Shown piece after piece: positions 1-29,731 of a stretch of DNA of 64,000 nucleotides. The stretch comes from Aradus depressus. Its lineage: Eukaryota > Arthropoda > Insecta > Hemiptera > Aradidae. The notes beneath the pieces were generated by a model that was given only the letters and a program-made list of their open reading frames with translations, ran no database searches and was not told the origin of the DNA. The stretch lies in contig OY759226.1 in NCBI GenBank assembly GCA_963662175.1, forward strand, positions 27,124,065-27,188,064, in the 5' to 3' direction. The stretch's first letter is position 1; every line of letters starts with the position of its first letter. Both the position numbers and the translations under genes were made by a program.

Positions 1-290
1 AAGCGTCAACTGATTTGTAAAAAATTAATATATCCAGGAGATCATTAAGTGTTCTTTATCAACTATATTGTACTACGGAATGTTCTTCGAAATAAGATGT
101 ATTTCCTTCATTTAACCTGATTAGATTCAATAGATAAATAGTGTTTTGGGAAATTCCTTTATTGAAAAAAATAAATAAAACGAAGTTCCTACGAGAAAAG
201 TGTTGACAAAACTCAAACCTAACAATAATGAATGATTTAGTGTTGGAGGACAAATGTTGAACAAGAGAATGAACCGTTCATTAATATAAT

Positions 291-434
291 TGTCAAAAAT
301 GAAATTCTGCGTAGCTCAATTCAGTTTGTCAAAAATGAAATTCTGAGTAGCTCAATTCAGATTGTCAAAAATGAAATTCTGAGTAACTCAAATAAGATTG
401 TCAAAAATGAAATTCTGAGTAACTCAATTAAATG
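291..434. repeat. Tandem repeat, four copies of a 36-bp unit
   Basis: The unit starts TGTCAAAAATGAAATTCTG at 291, 327, 363 and 399, an exact 36-bp spacing. Copies differ by a few substitutions, for example GTAGCTCAATT versus GTAACTCAAAT. No coding or regulatory role is apparent. Confidence 0.85.
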
Positions 435-715
435 TTATTAATTTATTTTTTCAATAATCAATATATTATATAAATTTTATATTTAGATAAGTAGATATTG
501 TAAAATGACTTTTGTGATATTAAATCAATTTTTATGGAAAAATCAATAAATTGAAAAATATATTTTATTTTTTGTAGTTTTTTTTCTTTTTTTGTCTACC
601 CCAATACCACAAAAAAAACAGTAAAAAACACCATTATTAAAGCAAATCCATAATATGCATTTATATTATCAATAGGAGATATACTTTAAATTATTTACTA
701 GAGAAGGGGAACTTG

Positions 716-1103
716 AGGTAGCCATACACGAGCGGGATTTCCTCAAGGTTCGGCCTGAACAGTCCAAGCCTTGAGAAATTCCCCAACGTGTATGGCGGCG
801 TCCCTTGAGGCCGTGATGGATGGGAAAGGCCAAAAATCAATTCTTTTTCCTTCTTGAGGTCGGATTTTACCTGTCTCAGAACAGAATTTATACATATGTA
901 CGAGAATGAACCTTGCTTGTGGCAAGTGAGTTCAAAACACTACCATGATAGAAATAGAAAGGAGGCCGCTACGCGAAAATTTAAAGAAGTGGACGCAAAG
1001 GCCTTTTCCTTGAGGAAAATCCTCTCCGTGTGTGGGTGAGGATTCGGTAAAGGAACTCCTGGAGGCTTTTTCCTTGAGGATTTCCTGTATGGGTACCCTT
1101 ATT
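716..1103. mobile_element. MITE-like element with imperfect terminal inverted repeats
   Basis: The left end (GGTAGCCATACACGAG, then GATTTCCTCAAGG) is matched in inverted orientation by the right end (CCTTGAGGATTTCCTGTATG, then GGTACCC). The same CCTTGAGG/CGTGTATGG motif recurs inside at about 770-815 and 1,008-1,050, so the element looks built from repeated, partly inverted terminal motifs. It is more G+C-rich than its surroundings. No transposase is encoded, so it is probably non-autonomous; the superfamily is not assigned. Confidence 0.5.
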
Positions 1104-2479
1104 AGTCCAGGCGCTGTAGGTAGTTGAGTATGCAAAATGTGAGGACCTAATTCCGCCAATGAATTTTAGTTGAGAATAGTTCAAAGATTAATGATACGGA
1201 TCTTGCCGGTCCATTTTATGGTACAATTTTTTTTTACCCCCTCTCCTCTTATTTGTATAGGAAATCGATGGAGTGCATGCTATAAAGTCATTTTAATGAT
1301 GATTTCAGCAATAATTTATAGTTTATTCTAATGATGAAAGTGATGATGGGTTTTTCAATGATATAAAAAATAAAAATAATAAAAAACATTTTTTATTAAT
1401 AAAAAAAAATATATTGGGCATGAGTCACAACTAACTTTAATATTAATGTGTCGACATTACTTATGTCTGGTTGGTCATAACAAAATAGCTGACATAGAAT
1501 ATGGGTGGCTGAGGCATCTTTTCCTTAATTTTTTCAAAATTCAAAGATAAGGAGTGAAGTAATAACCATAATGAATATGTTTATTAAAAAACAGTAAAAT
1601 AATAGAAACGTTATTTGGAGTAAACGATTGATAGCCACATTTCATCATATCATGTTAGCTTTCAAAAGTCATCTTAGGAACTTAAATTAGGTAGAATTTT
1701 TCCCTAATGAAAGCAACAAAGCGAGTTAGTAATAAATACAACTCAGCACACATATAACTATTGAAATCTCGACAATCAGTGATTGTTTCTTACTGGTAAA
1801 TAAAAATTAAGAAATTCCCCTGATTTTTCCGGTTCGTGGCAACACTGGTATGTCGCCTGAATAGTTTCATTCGACATTGAGGTGCTTTGACGTGCTTGGC
1901 ATCGACGTTGATGTGAGTAAACATTTACACTTATATTTTGAGCTTGTTAAGGGATAACTTCAATATTCTCATTTTCTGTAACAAGTTATGAAAGGATAAC
2001 TTTAAAATAATATTAATAGTGTCTACTTTATTATTGTTGAAACAACAATTTTTTAAAACGATATTGAAAAAGACAGTACGTGACATATCTTTTCTCTTTA
2101 ACGTTGATAGTGGACTATTATTATCTTAGCGTAATGTAAACCTTTGAGTAAAATGTAGTTTTCAAAGAAAAAATGATAACCCTAATACATTCGTGATGAT
2201 ATGTTGCGAAATAAAAGCCACAGTTATTCGAATGGAAAACGTATATTATAATAGTTATAGTTAAGTAGAGGGGGAGAACTACAGCTGTACAGCGTTTCAA
2301 AAAAAGTTCTTTGGCTCAGCCTGTTCGTGCGGCCCAAGAGGGATCTGAAATTGATTAAAAAAAAAAAATGGATTTAACTTGTTGATAGAGGATGAATCTT
2401 ATGGAATGCATGTGATGTGCAGATTTTCCGCACCATTTGTGCCAACTGCAGGGGAAGTGTAATCGTTCATCTATTCGAT

Positions 2480-2660
2480 TCAGAGTCTTCCGACCTCTAG
2501 GTTTGAAATTTAAAAAAACAAATGGGTGTCTGTAAACTGATTAGGGGAGTTGCTTACCTCAAAAACTTTAATAACTACCGTTGTAACGAATGTATCGACA
2601 GAAAATTTCCTATGTGAGTTCATAACCCCATAAGGACAACACCTATTCATTTTCAGCGGA
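2480..2660 (-). repeat. Interspersed repeat family B fragment
   Basis: Carries the family's recurring phrase, an 'ataactaccg(a/t)(t/g)gtaa(t/c)gaatgtatcgaca' type motif at about 2,570-2,600, followed by the 'cataaccccataaggacaac' part. It abuts a SINE fragment at about 2,664. See the copy at 9,001-9,586 for the fuller element. Confidence 0.55.
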
Positions 2661-2663
2661 AGT

Positions 2664-2880
2664 TGGTGAGAAACCTTGAGGACGCCGTCCATCGGATGCG
2701 ACATTAAACGATTCTACCCGAACCTGTCCATCAGATACTCGTTAAAAACCCTTTCCTAGGGGAATATAAATAAATTTAGGGTATGCAAAATTTTGGAATC
2801 CGAGTGACGATAGAGCGCTCTGGTAGTAGGCGATATAACCTCCGTAGTTAAAGCCCGGGCATGAGTCATAATAATTAATT
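2664..2880 (+). mobile_element. tRNA-derived SINE, 5'-truncated
   Basis: Matches the body and 3' end of the SINE family common in this window: 'aaccttgaggacgccgtcc', then 'gagcgctctggtagtaggcg', ending 'gggcatgagtcataataa'. The tRNA-like head is missing. Confidence 0.8.
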
Positions 2881-3069
2881 CTATGCTCACGATATATATA
2901 TCAGACATTGGCTGTCATAAATGTTTATTTTACTTCGTGAAACTTTTTAAATCCTAAAATATCAACTTTGGTATGGATCACTTGAACCATCATATCAGTA
3001 TATATCATTCACCTTATGAAATGACCAATAAAGTCTTGTCTAAGTATTTTCCAGTTCCAAGATTCTATA

Positions 3070-3101
3070 TATAAAGGCAGAGGTGTCGCCATCTTGGATC
3101 A
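3070..3101 (+). promoter_or_regulatory. Possible Lon core promoter (TATA, YY1-like site, initiator)
   Basis: TATAAA is at 3,070-3,075. A TCAGATT initiator-like sequence places an A at 3,101, 31 bases downstream. Between them, CGCCATCTTG (3,087-3,096) is the reverse complement of a YY1/pleiohomeotic-type CAAGATGGCG site. The Lon start codon lies 264 bases further on. The spacing is right for a core promoter, but A/T-rich DNA gives chance TATA matches and no transcript evidence is available. Confidence 0.35.
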
Positions 3102-3364
3102 GATTACTTACAATCATACCAGTACAATTTATGAAAAGGATTTTTATAAATTAAAAACATTTTTTTTTTGATAAAACGATTTCTCGATGCCTCCTATATT
3201 TGTTTTGTTTTATAGGTAATATTTTCCGATATTAATGATTTCTTTGGAGCTTAAATACGTTGCGTAATATTTACCTCGATCTAGATAGCACTAATTTAAC
3301 CTCCCTCACTGTTTTTTTTTACGAAGTGAGAGAATGTTTTGAATGACCGTTAGTTATTTCAACG

Positions 3365-22643
<19,279 letters not shown>

Positions 22644-22790
22644 CGAACAGTTCCTGTCTGAGAAACAATCTAAATACTATTCTAAGATGGTGTATTGGAG
22701 AAGGATCATTCTTAAAGTGAATAATTATTATTGTGACTCTTCTAGTACTGAATACTTATATATACGTTATTAAAAGGAAGAGATTACACG

Positions 22791-22899
22791 AATAAATAGA
22801 ATATATAATTTTTGTTGCCGCAAGATTTTTTACTAAAATATATTGTTAATATTTATAACTATTAGTCATGTATTTTTTTTTTCCTTATTGATCAATAAA
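22791..22899 (+). terminator. Lon polyadenylation signals
   Basis: AATAAA occurs at 22,791-22,796 and 22,894-22,899, about 150 and 250 bases after the Lon stop. The second is followed by T-rich sequence. Either could end the transcript. Confidence 0.5.
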
Positions 22900-22963
22900 T
22901 CTACTTTTTATTGAACTAATGTTTATTTTTATTATCACTGTGTACAACATTAGAAATTTCATT

Positions 22964-23553
22964 GATGGGTTTTGGAACTTTCAAAGAAATAATTTCGGTC
23001 TCCAAAATATTATTTTAATGTTTCACTTATATTTCGCTCATTCTGGCATCTTCAGAGTAGCTATTTTCATAAGTCTCGAAAAAGAACGATAATTTCTTTA
23101 TTGATATTTTTTGAAGAACGACTGTAACATTTAAATATGAGAGATCAAATGTAGAGCACGGGGAAAGAACCAGGTTTGTCACTTTTTCTGGAATGTGAGT
23201 TATCGCCACTACAGAATAGTATATTAAACATATTTCACGATTCACCATCGTTACGGGTTTCAAAAAGACGGTTTGTCACTACGAAAGCGAAAGCTGAAAA
23301 TATGACCTGCGGGGAATTGATAGATACGGACTTTCAAACATTAAATTTCAGTTTTCTCAATTTCAACATCTGGTGAAAAACCTCGTTCTTTGCCCGTGCT
23401 CTTCAAATGGTATATTTGATAATTCACCGAGGCTGTGCGAAAGTCATTTTTTGCTAGATAGTATATTTCGAAACCGAAAAATCTGAGGTCCATCCGTGTC
23501 CCAATGGTATTTTTTAAACCTGTATTTTTTTTTTGGAAGTTCCAAAACCCATC
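22964..23553. mobile_element. 590-bp MITE with 18-bp terminal inverted repeats
   Basis: GATGGGTTTTGGAACTTT at 22,964-22,981 is matched by GAAGTTCCAAAACCCATC at 23,536-23,553 (17 of 18 bases complementary). No transposase frame inside. A target duplication is not obvious. It sits just past the Lon 3' end. Confidence 0.65.
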
Positions 23554-25663
23554 TTTGTAATTTTGTGTCAAGTATATTGCATTTTTTTTTTAATAGAAGA
23601 AAATAATTTTCTATAATATTAATAGGAATAAACCTTTTTGTTCTTGGATTTCAATATTTCCCTCAGATCTTCACGTTTCAGGTCAAATCAAACACTTTTT
23701 GTTCCATGTCTGTTTTTATATCTGTCCCCTAACTCCTTTTCACTCGCCAACTTAAGAACTATGGAGAGGATTTTCATGAAACTTCGTTCATAAGATGTTT
23801 GATTAGATAGGTATAGATGGCTCCATCTAAAATTTTGTAAAAAAGGGTAGATTACTTGCAACGATTTAAACGAATATATATATTCTGATATCTAAACTAT
23901 TGACGTCCCCATCAGCTTCCAATAGAACAATAATTTGCTAAAAATCAGTCAAAATGTACGTCTTCTACGTATTGTATTATTCCACTATTCGAAAACTGCA
24001 GTATGTCAAAATCGTTTATAACGAAGATGAGATCTTTCGACGCCTTACGAACATACATCGAATTTTTGACACTAGACCTATTTGTGGCACTTGACTAGAG
24101 CATATTTCTCGGGAAAAATAGGATCTATATTCTGAAGTGAAATTTTTACTCTACTCAGTTCTCATTTAAATCATTAACAGAGAAAATTAATAAATCATAA
24201 AATTGGTGATGATAAGAATTATATTCTGGTATTTATTTTATAAGCACAATAAAAATTACTTCTACTTTCATTCATTTTAATAGACTAAATTTAGGAATTT
24301 TAAGAACGTTTTTTAAATACAACTTCGCAAAAATGAATAGGTTTTTTTTCTTAACCAATTTAATGAATAATTTGTTTTAAATTATTATTTTTTGACTAAT
24401 GAAGAATATCCGGAGAAAACAAATCCTAAGAAGTGTTTTATTTTGGTAGTTATTTCATAGAGTTAAGGATAAATGAAGTGAATCGAATTATTAGATTAGT
24501 TAACTAACTCTATTTCCTTGCATTATATCTCTTATTAAATCAGTTCCTAGTTAAATCATACATTAACGCCATCTTAGACTTCAAAAACTAGGAATTATCG
24601 GGATGATGAGACCTGGGAAATCGATCACTGGGAAATCGATGTTGCTCTAGCAAAGAGGGGGATACGGCGTTGCAGACGGCGAGGCAGAGGATCTGCAAGA
24701 ATAACATCACTAAAAGAGGATACAAGTGTTGTCATAAGTGCAAGACGCCACAGCTCGCAAACTTCAAAATTAATACAACATCCCAAATCCAAACAGCTAC
24801 TTAGGTAGGAGTTAGGTTCGTCAATAGTCGCTTAGAGCGCCAGAAGATGTAGAACGGCATGTCACTCAAATCTGGCCACTTCGGTGACCCAACAACAATG
24901 AGAAGGCCGCATACATTTCAAATGTAAACATTGCTCTTAAAATATAATATAAGTCATAAAGGAATCATTTTATTTAATGCCCTTCCACACTTCTTGAAGT
25001 CAATAGATACAATAAAAAATTTTTAATTTCATCTAAAAATGTTCATGTTAGAGGAAACCCTTTACACGGAAACTATAACTAGAAAATAACATTTTTTATG
25101 GTTTATCGCAAACTGAACATGTACGAAATATTCCAAGTTGTTCGAACTTGTATTTCGCATTCTCTTACATTTTCTAAAAAAATCACTTCTATACAGTAAT
25201 ATTGGTTCATCTGCCTGAAGCTTAGTGAACTATAACTAGAAAATAACATTTTTTATGGTTTATCGCAAACTGAACGTGTACGAAATATTCAAAGTTGGTC
25301 GACCTAAGTGAATCCGATTCCAAAAAGAAGTAAGAACTTTAATTGGACTACTTAAAGCCGGGAAGTATGCATCGATTCTAAAGTCAATGCATGTATCTAG
25401 ACTTTACTCTTAGTCCAGTCCGCAGGTATGGAAAAAGGGGCGTGCCTTACAAAAGGTGCGGTACAAGATTTTGTTTTTTGATTCGTATATGTTGGTACCA
25501 AGATGGAAAAAACCGAATTTGCATATAACATTATTCTTTATTTTTTAAGACAAAAAAATATTGTTATTATTAATCATTTTTCAAAATGTGCACAATTTAC
25601 ATGTATTATTTTAATAATGAAAAAAAATAAATAGTACTTTTATATTTATTTATTTGTAATTGT
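23554..25663. other. Intergenic A/T-rich region with nothing assigned
   Basis: No exon or known repeat is recognised apart from the duplication listed at 25,071-25,304. A short Arg-rich open stretch at about 24,655-24,810 has no motif or splice context. Confidence 0.5.
25071..25304. repeat. 77-bp direct duplication 157 bp apart
   Basis: AACTATAACTAGAAAATAAC begins at 25,071 and again at 25,228. Both copies continue through TTTATCGCAAACTGAAC to the GTTGxTCGA region with only a few differences. Confidence 0.85.
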
Positions 25664-25669
25664 ATTTAT
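25664..25669 (-). terminator. Poly(A) signal of the secreted-peptide gene
   Basis: TTTATT on the + strand is AATAAA on the minus strand, 36 bases after the stop codon at 25,705-25,707. A second copy is at 25,644-25,649. Confidence 0.5.
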
Positions 25670-25704
25670 TGAACAAATAAATTTTGATGAAACTTCTATT
25701 GAGA

Positions 25705-28065
25705 TTAGTTGCTGGATCCCATAGATTCTCGTCCAGACTGACCCTCTCCCGCCGCACCAGAGCCGCTAGTTTTTGCTGATTCAGGTTTATCTCCCATTTC
25801 CTCTGCTCCTCTTCTTCTTCGTTCTGACATTGAGACAGGATGAGAGGTTTGGGGGAACCCTTCTGGGATCTGCGGGTACTGAGGTGATGTTTCATCCAAT
25901 TCTGGAGAGCTCAAATCCACATCCTCTAATCCTTTTTTCCCTTTGGCTCGACCGGTCAAACTCTGAATCTGTTGTAAGAAAATATTTAAATAAATTATAG
26001 TTAGGAATGGTTAAGATGAAACAATAACATCACAACAAGTTGTCGGCGAAGGTCGACCTCAGCGCCAATTAATTATTTGTTAATTTTCTTCCTCCCTCTG
26101 TAATCAATCTAGCAATTTGCTTGAAAAGGGCATGTGCCCCCCCCCCCCCCCTCCCCAGAGCAAAAAACCAAGATAAAAATTAAATAAACTAAAAAAGTTT
26201 TAGATTGAAAATTCCATCTCAATAGTCTCTGCATTGAAGAGTCAAAGAGGAAGTTCATTCTCTCAGTGGATAAACGAAAATTGTGCTTGCGTGCATTTGC
26301 TGCTGCTGCGCTTTGCATTTTTGCTGCTCATATAAAGTCAGCTTGAATATTACAGTCAATGGTTACCTCAGGGGAAGCTTCTAGGAGTCCGAGTCTCCCA
26401 AATTAATAACAAAAAGTCTGCAGCGCTAACCACGGAAACTGCGGGCTGTGCCTCCGGGAGTCTATACCCCCCCACCCCTGTAGCCTAACTTTGCCCCCTC
26501 CCCCCCCCCCCCTGCTCAAAATCCTGGCTACGCCCCTGGTTGAGCTCCCTCATCTGACTCCAGCTTTCCCTTTGGCTAAATGTCCTTATGGAATTCTGAA
26601 TACGAAAGTAACATTTAGTGTGGCATGTAACATTCAATCTATTTAGAATTATCGTGTCCACAGACACACATAAAGGCATGATTTTCATTGAATATCTTCG
26701 TATAGCTAGAGAATCAATAAAAACCAAATTATCTTCTTGTACAAGAAACTCACCTCTGTCGTTGGAAGGCTGCTTACTAGAGATATCTGCAACACAGAGA
26801 AGAGTTTTACAAACAGCTCCAAACCACACTTGGAGAATAGATGTATATATTTTATTACCTCACGCTACTTAGGCCTTTCTCGTGTAATGCTGTTAAACTC
26901 AGACAAAATTGAACTCTTTTTAGTAAAAAAATGTTCAGGAGATGACCAAAATTTATCTTGTAAAATTTTGAGCTTTGTGACAAATGTTTATTGACCAGGA
27001 GTGTATTTTATTTATTGACCTTACAAGTTTCAATTCCAGTCCTCGGTTCACCAGAGGCACGCTAGATCCCGTCCTTCAGATCTCTTCATCCCTTCCCATC
27101 GCTCCTCGGCCTTTCACAATTCATTTCTTGCCCAGGCCTCTCTCTACAACTCCCTGCCTCCCCCAATCCGTCACTCTCCTTCCGTGGCGTCCTTCATATC
27201 CTCACTATTCCATTTCCTCTTCGCTAAACAATCCACCCCCCTTGGATTAGTTCTTCATCTTTCTTCCCCATATTTAATTCGTCAACATAAATTTTCTAAC
27301 TATTTAAGTTATTCACTTAACCGATTTTTTTTATTCTTTATTTTCCCATAATATTATTTCCTAAATTATTCTATCATAATAAATATTATTCCTATTTTGT
27401 TCATTTTACATATTGTATATTTTTATGATTCATTCATTTATTTTTTATATTATCTTATTTTATTATAACTATTTTCATTTTCTTCTTCTTTCTCTTCACA
27501 CTTTTTCTATCTAGCCCCTACTGTCTAAAATTAATTTTATTTCAAACCTCTGGACATTCTCCCTTCACTTTTATATTTAACCATCCATTGTATTATGCTC
27601 TATTTTTATTAATTTATTTTATTTTATTCACATTTATATAGAATTTTTTTTTTTTTTCTTCACAATTAAGCTGTTAACTTAATGTTTTTTTCATGTTATT
27701 TATTTATCTATCTATATGTAATCACAATTGTTTTTCTCCACTGAAGCACTAATTTATTTATTTTTGTATTTATTCTTTGTACGTCATAATGATACTTTAT
27801 TTCATTGCTTATTTTTATTTTTGACTTTTGTATTTATTCTTAGGAGACCTCGGTCTCAGAATAACTCTTACACTTTAAGAGCTAGAGAGTTGTGGCAGAC
27901 AGACAGACAGAATAGTGAGTAGGGTTCCGTTTGGGTATGGAACTTAAAGAAATTTTAGTAAAAAGTCCAAGAGAAACTTAATAAATAAAGTACTCAATTC
28001 CAACTACCAACCTGAAGTAGATGAAGGCATAGAAACACCAAAACTGACACTGCTTTGAGAGACAT
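25705..28065 (-). CDS. Unrecognised small secreted protein, possible peptide precursor, three exons
   Basis: I do not recognise a family. Predicted exons on the minus strand are 28,065-28,012 (18 codons), 26,786-26,754 (11 codons, micro-exon) and 25,968-25,705 (87 codons plus TAA). All junctions are phase 0 with GT/AG borders; the micro-exon donor is GTGAGT and its acceptor follows a pyrimidine-rich tract. The 116-residue product starts MSLKAVSVLVFLCLHLLQ, a clear signal-peptide core, with cleavage likely after ISLVSS. The rest is hydrophilic, rich in Ser, Glu, Gly and Pro, and has no cysteine. A GKKG site (about residue 42) and RRRR (about 82-85) look like convertase sites; Gly before Lys-Lys could allow amidation. 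A TATA box and initiator lie upstream and a poly(A) signal downstream. It could be a neuropeptide-like precursor or a salivary or gland secretion. The exon 1 donor (GTTGGT) is weak, so the model is plausible but unproved. Confidence 0.6.
26142..26541. repeat. C-rich tracts and a transposon-type terminal motif
   Basis: Runs of C at about 26,142-26,151 and 26,498-26,510 flank about 350 bp. The second is followed by AATCCTGGCTACGCCCCTGG, the complement of a 'CAGGGGCGTAGCCAGGATT' motif found at ends of repeats in many animal genomes. No inverted partner was found, so the element is not delimited. It lies in intron 2 of the small secreted-protein gene. Confidence 0.35.
27000..27260 (+). mobile_element. 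LINE C-terminal fragment
   Basis: One + frame at about 27,117-27,230 reads NSFLAQASLYNSLPPPIRHS, then SVASFISSLFHFLF, matching the 'F..RA...WNSLP..IR...S...F...L..FL' ending common to jockey/CR1-type ORF2 proteins. A long T-rich, 3' UTR-like stretch follows. It lies in intron 1 of the small secreted-protein gene. Confidence 0.6.
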
Positions 28066-28104
28066 TGTGGGATAGCTATGGACAAGGACTTCCAAACAAG
28101 TATC

Positions 28105-28139
28105 AACTGTTTACTTTTCAAAATAATATAGTATTTATA
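28105..28139 (-). promoter_or_regulatory. Core promoter (TATA and initiator) of the secreted-peptide gene
   Basis: On the minus strand TATAAA occupies 28,139-28,134. A CAGTT initiator lies at 28,109-28,105, with its A at 28,108, 31 bases after the first T of the TATA box. That is the canonical spacing. It implies a 5' UTR of about 43 nt before the ATG at 28,065. Confidence 0.55.
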
Positions 28140-28395
28140 TACATTTCAGTAGAAATGGTATCTTGATTTAAAAAAATATATATCTCTCTAAAAAAATAAT
28201 AGACAGGAAGGAAACTGTATCCTTTGTTTTGTGTAAATCGGGCAAAATTATGTGTCGGAAGCAATATTCCACTTCTCAATGAACGTATATAATAGCTGTA
28301 TGATTTTAATCTAAGGCAGCTCTCGTCAAATCTCCACTAATATTGACAGTTATTATACAACATAGAACAAAGAATATATATTTAGAGGTTAGGTT

Positions 28396-28672
28396 AGACT
28401 CATGCCCGGGCTTTAACTACGAGGTCATATCGCCTACTACCAGAGCGCTCTTTCGTCACTCTGGTGGACATGAGCCCGACTCTACTGTGGGAGTCCTAAA
28501 TTTTGCCTACCCTAAATTGTCATTCACCTAGGGCAGAGGGGGTCTTTAACGAGTACCTGACATCGTACGGGCTCAGGACCATCGCTTAACGTCCCATTCG
28601 AAGGACGGCGTGCTTAAGTTTATTTTACCTCCCAGATAAAATAAACTAAGGGCCTCGGTCGGATTACGAATT
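28396..28672 (-). mobile_element. tRNA-derived SINE, well preserved
   Basis: Clean reverse copy from GACTCATGCCCGGGCTTTAA to GGGCCTCGGTCGG, close to the window consensus (CGCCTACTACCAGAGCGCTC). The outer head is truncated. Confidence 0.92.
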
Positions 28673-28984
28673 TGAGGAATGGAAAAACACATTTTTATTT
28701 CGATTTTTTTTAGGATTCAGATAATCCTGTCGTTCTCTATCAGTTTTAATAGTATTAATCATAACATTTTGTTGATATTGGAAGTTATGATTAACAGTAT
28801 AGTAAAATTATTTAGACATGAAAAAATAATGTTTGAAAATTCCCGAAATGGTGAAAAGGGTAAGAAATTAATATATTTAGGAGATCGGAAGGCCAAGAAG
28901 TGTTGTTTATTAACCACTTTTAATTCAAAATTATTGTTAAAAATAAGTTGGCTGTAGAATCACAAAAAAAAAAAAATCACCAGC

Positions 28985-29396
28985 AGTTTTCTTCCACTGA
29001 AGAAATTAATCAATTAATTTTTCTCACCCTCCAAAACCAGTTGACCGTTTGCGCTAATATTCATTAGTTGACTTACATAGGAGCTCATAAATCCTCAAAC
29101 TAAAATTTGTGTCGATAAATTAATTAAATCAGAAGTTATTAGGGTTTTCGCATTGAGTCCCCTTCCTTTCTGCTGAAAATTGATAAGTTTTGTCCTTATG
29201 TATGAAATTTTTTGGCCAATTAGACCGAAAAACAATAGGAGTCGTCGTTAGAGGGTTCTACATTCACATAAAAAATGTTGTGTCGATACATTCTTTCTAT
29301 CTGGAGTTATCGTGTTCAATGTACTGCCAATTCTTTTTCATATTTGTCGGAAAACATGAAATTCCGCATCAAATTTTCACCGATTACATAACTTCA
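28985..29396 (+). repeat. Interspersed repeat family B copy
   Basis: Starts near 'ccagttgaccgtttgcgctaatattc' and ends ATTACATAACTTCATAGTTA, where the SINE at 29,397 was inserted. Its inner part is shortened relative to 9.0-9.6 kb. Confidence 0.7.
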
Positions 29397-29731
29397 TAGT
29401 TATTATAACTCATGCCCGGGCTTTAACTACGAGGTCATAACGCCTACTACCAGAGCGCTCTTTCGTCACTCTGGTGGACATGGGCCCAACTCTACAATGG
29501 GAGTTAGGACTGGACCAGGAGGTAGGCCCTAAATTGTTGTTCATCTAGTGTAGAGGGTCTTTAACGAGTATCTGACATTGTACAGGCTCGGGATCATCGC
29601 TTAACTCTCATCCGAAAGACGGCATGCTTAAGTTTATATTACCTTCCCAGATAAAATAGACTAAGGGCTTCGAACCCGCAATCGTGAGCTCAGTAAGCAA
29701 GCACGCATACCACTGAGCTACCAGCGCCCTC
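29397..29731 (-). mobile_element. tRNA-derived SINE, full length
   Basis: The most complete reverse copy. The 3' end TATAACTCATGCCCGGGC is at the left. The tRNA-like head at the right includes TTCGAACCCGCAATCGTGAG (B box), CACTGAGCTACCAGCGCCC (A box) and the terminal GCGCCCTC. About 335 bp, which gives the family length. It was inserted into the end of a family B copy. Confidence 0.92.

Larger units (their letters stand above)
1..3364. other. Intergenic region upstream of Lon
   Basis: No convincing exon is visible in this 3.3 kb on either strand; its open frames are short, A/T-rich and lack conserved motifs. It holds a 36-bp tandem repeat, an inverted-repeat element at about 0.7-1.1 kb, a family B fragment, a SINE fragment and a possible Lon core promoter, each listed separately. 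The rest (about 1.1-2.4 kb and 2.9-3.05 kb) is unremarkable A/T-rich sequence. Confidence 0.6.

Noticed and set aside
24655..24810. Arg-rich open stretch after the Lon gene
   Set aside because: Short, no start in good context, no splice or poly(A) signals and no recognisable motif.
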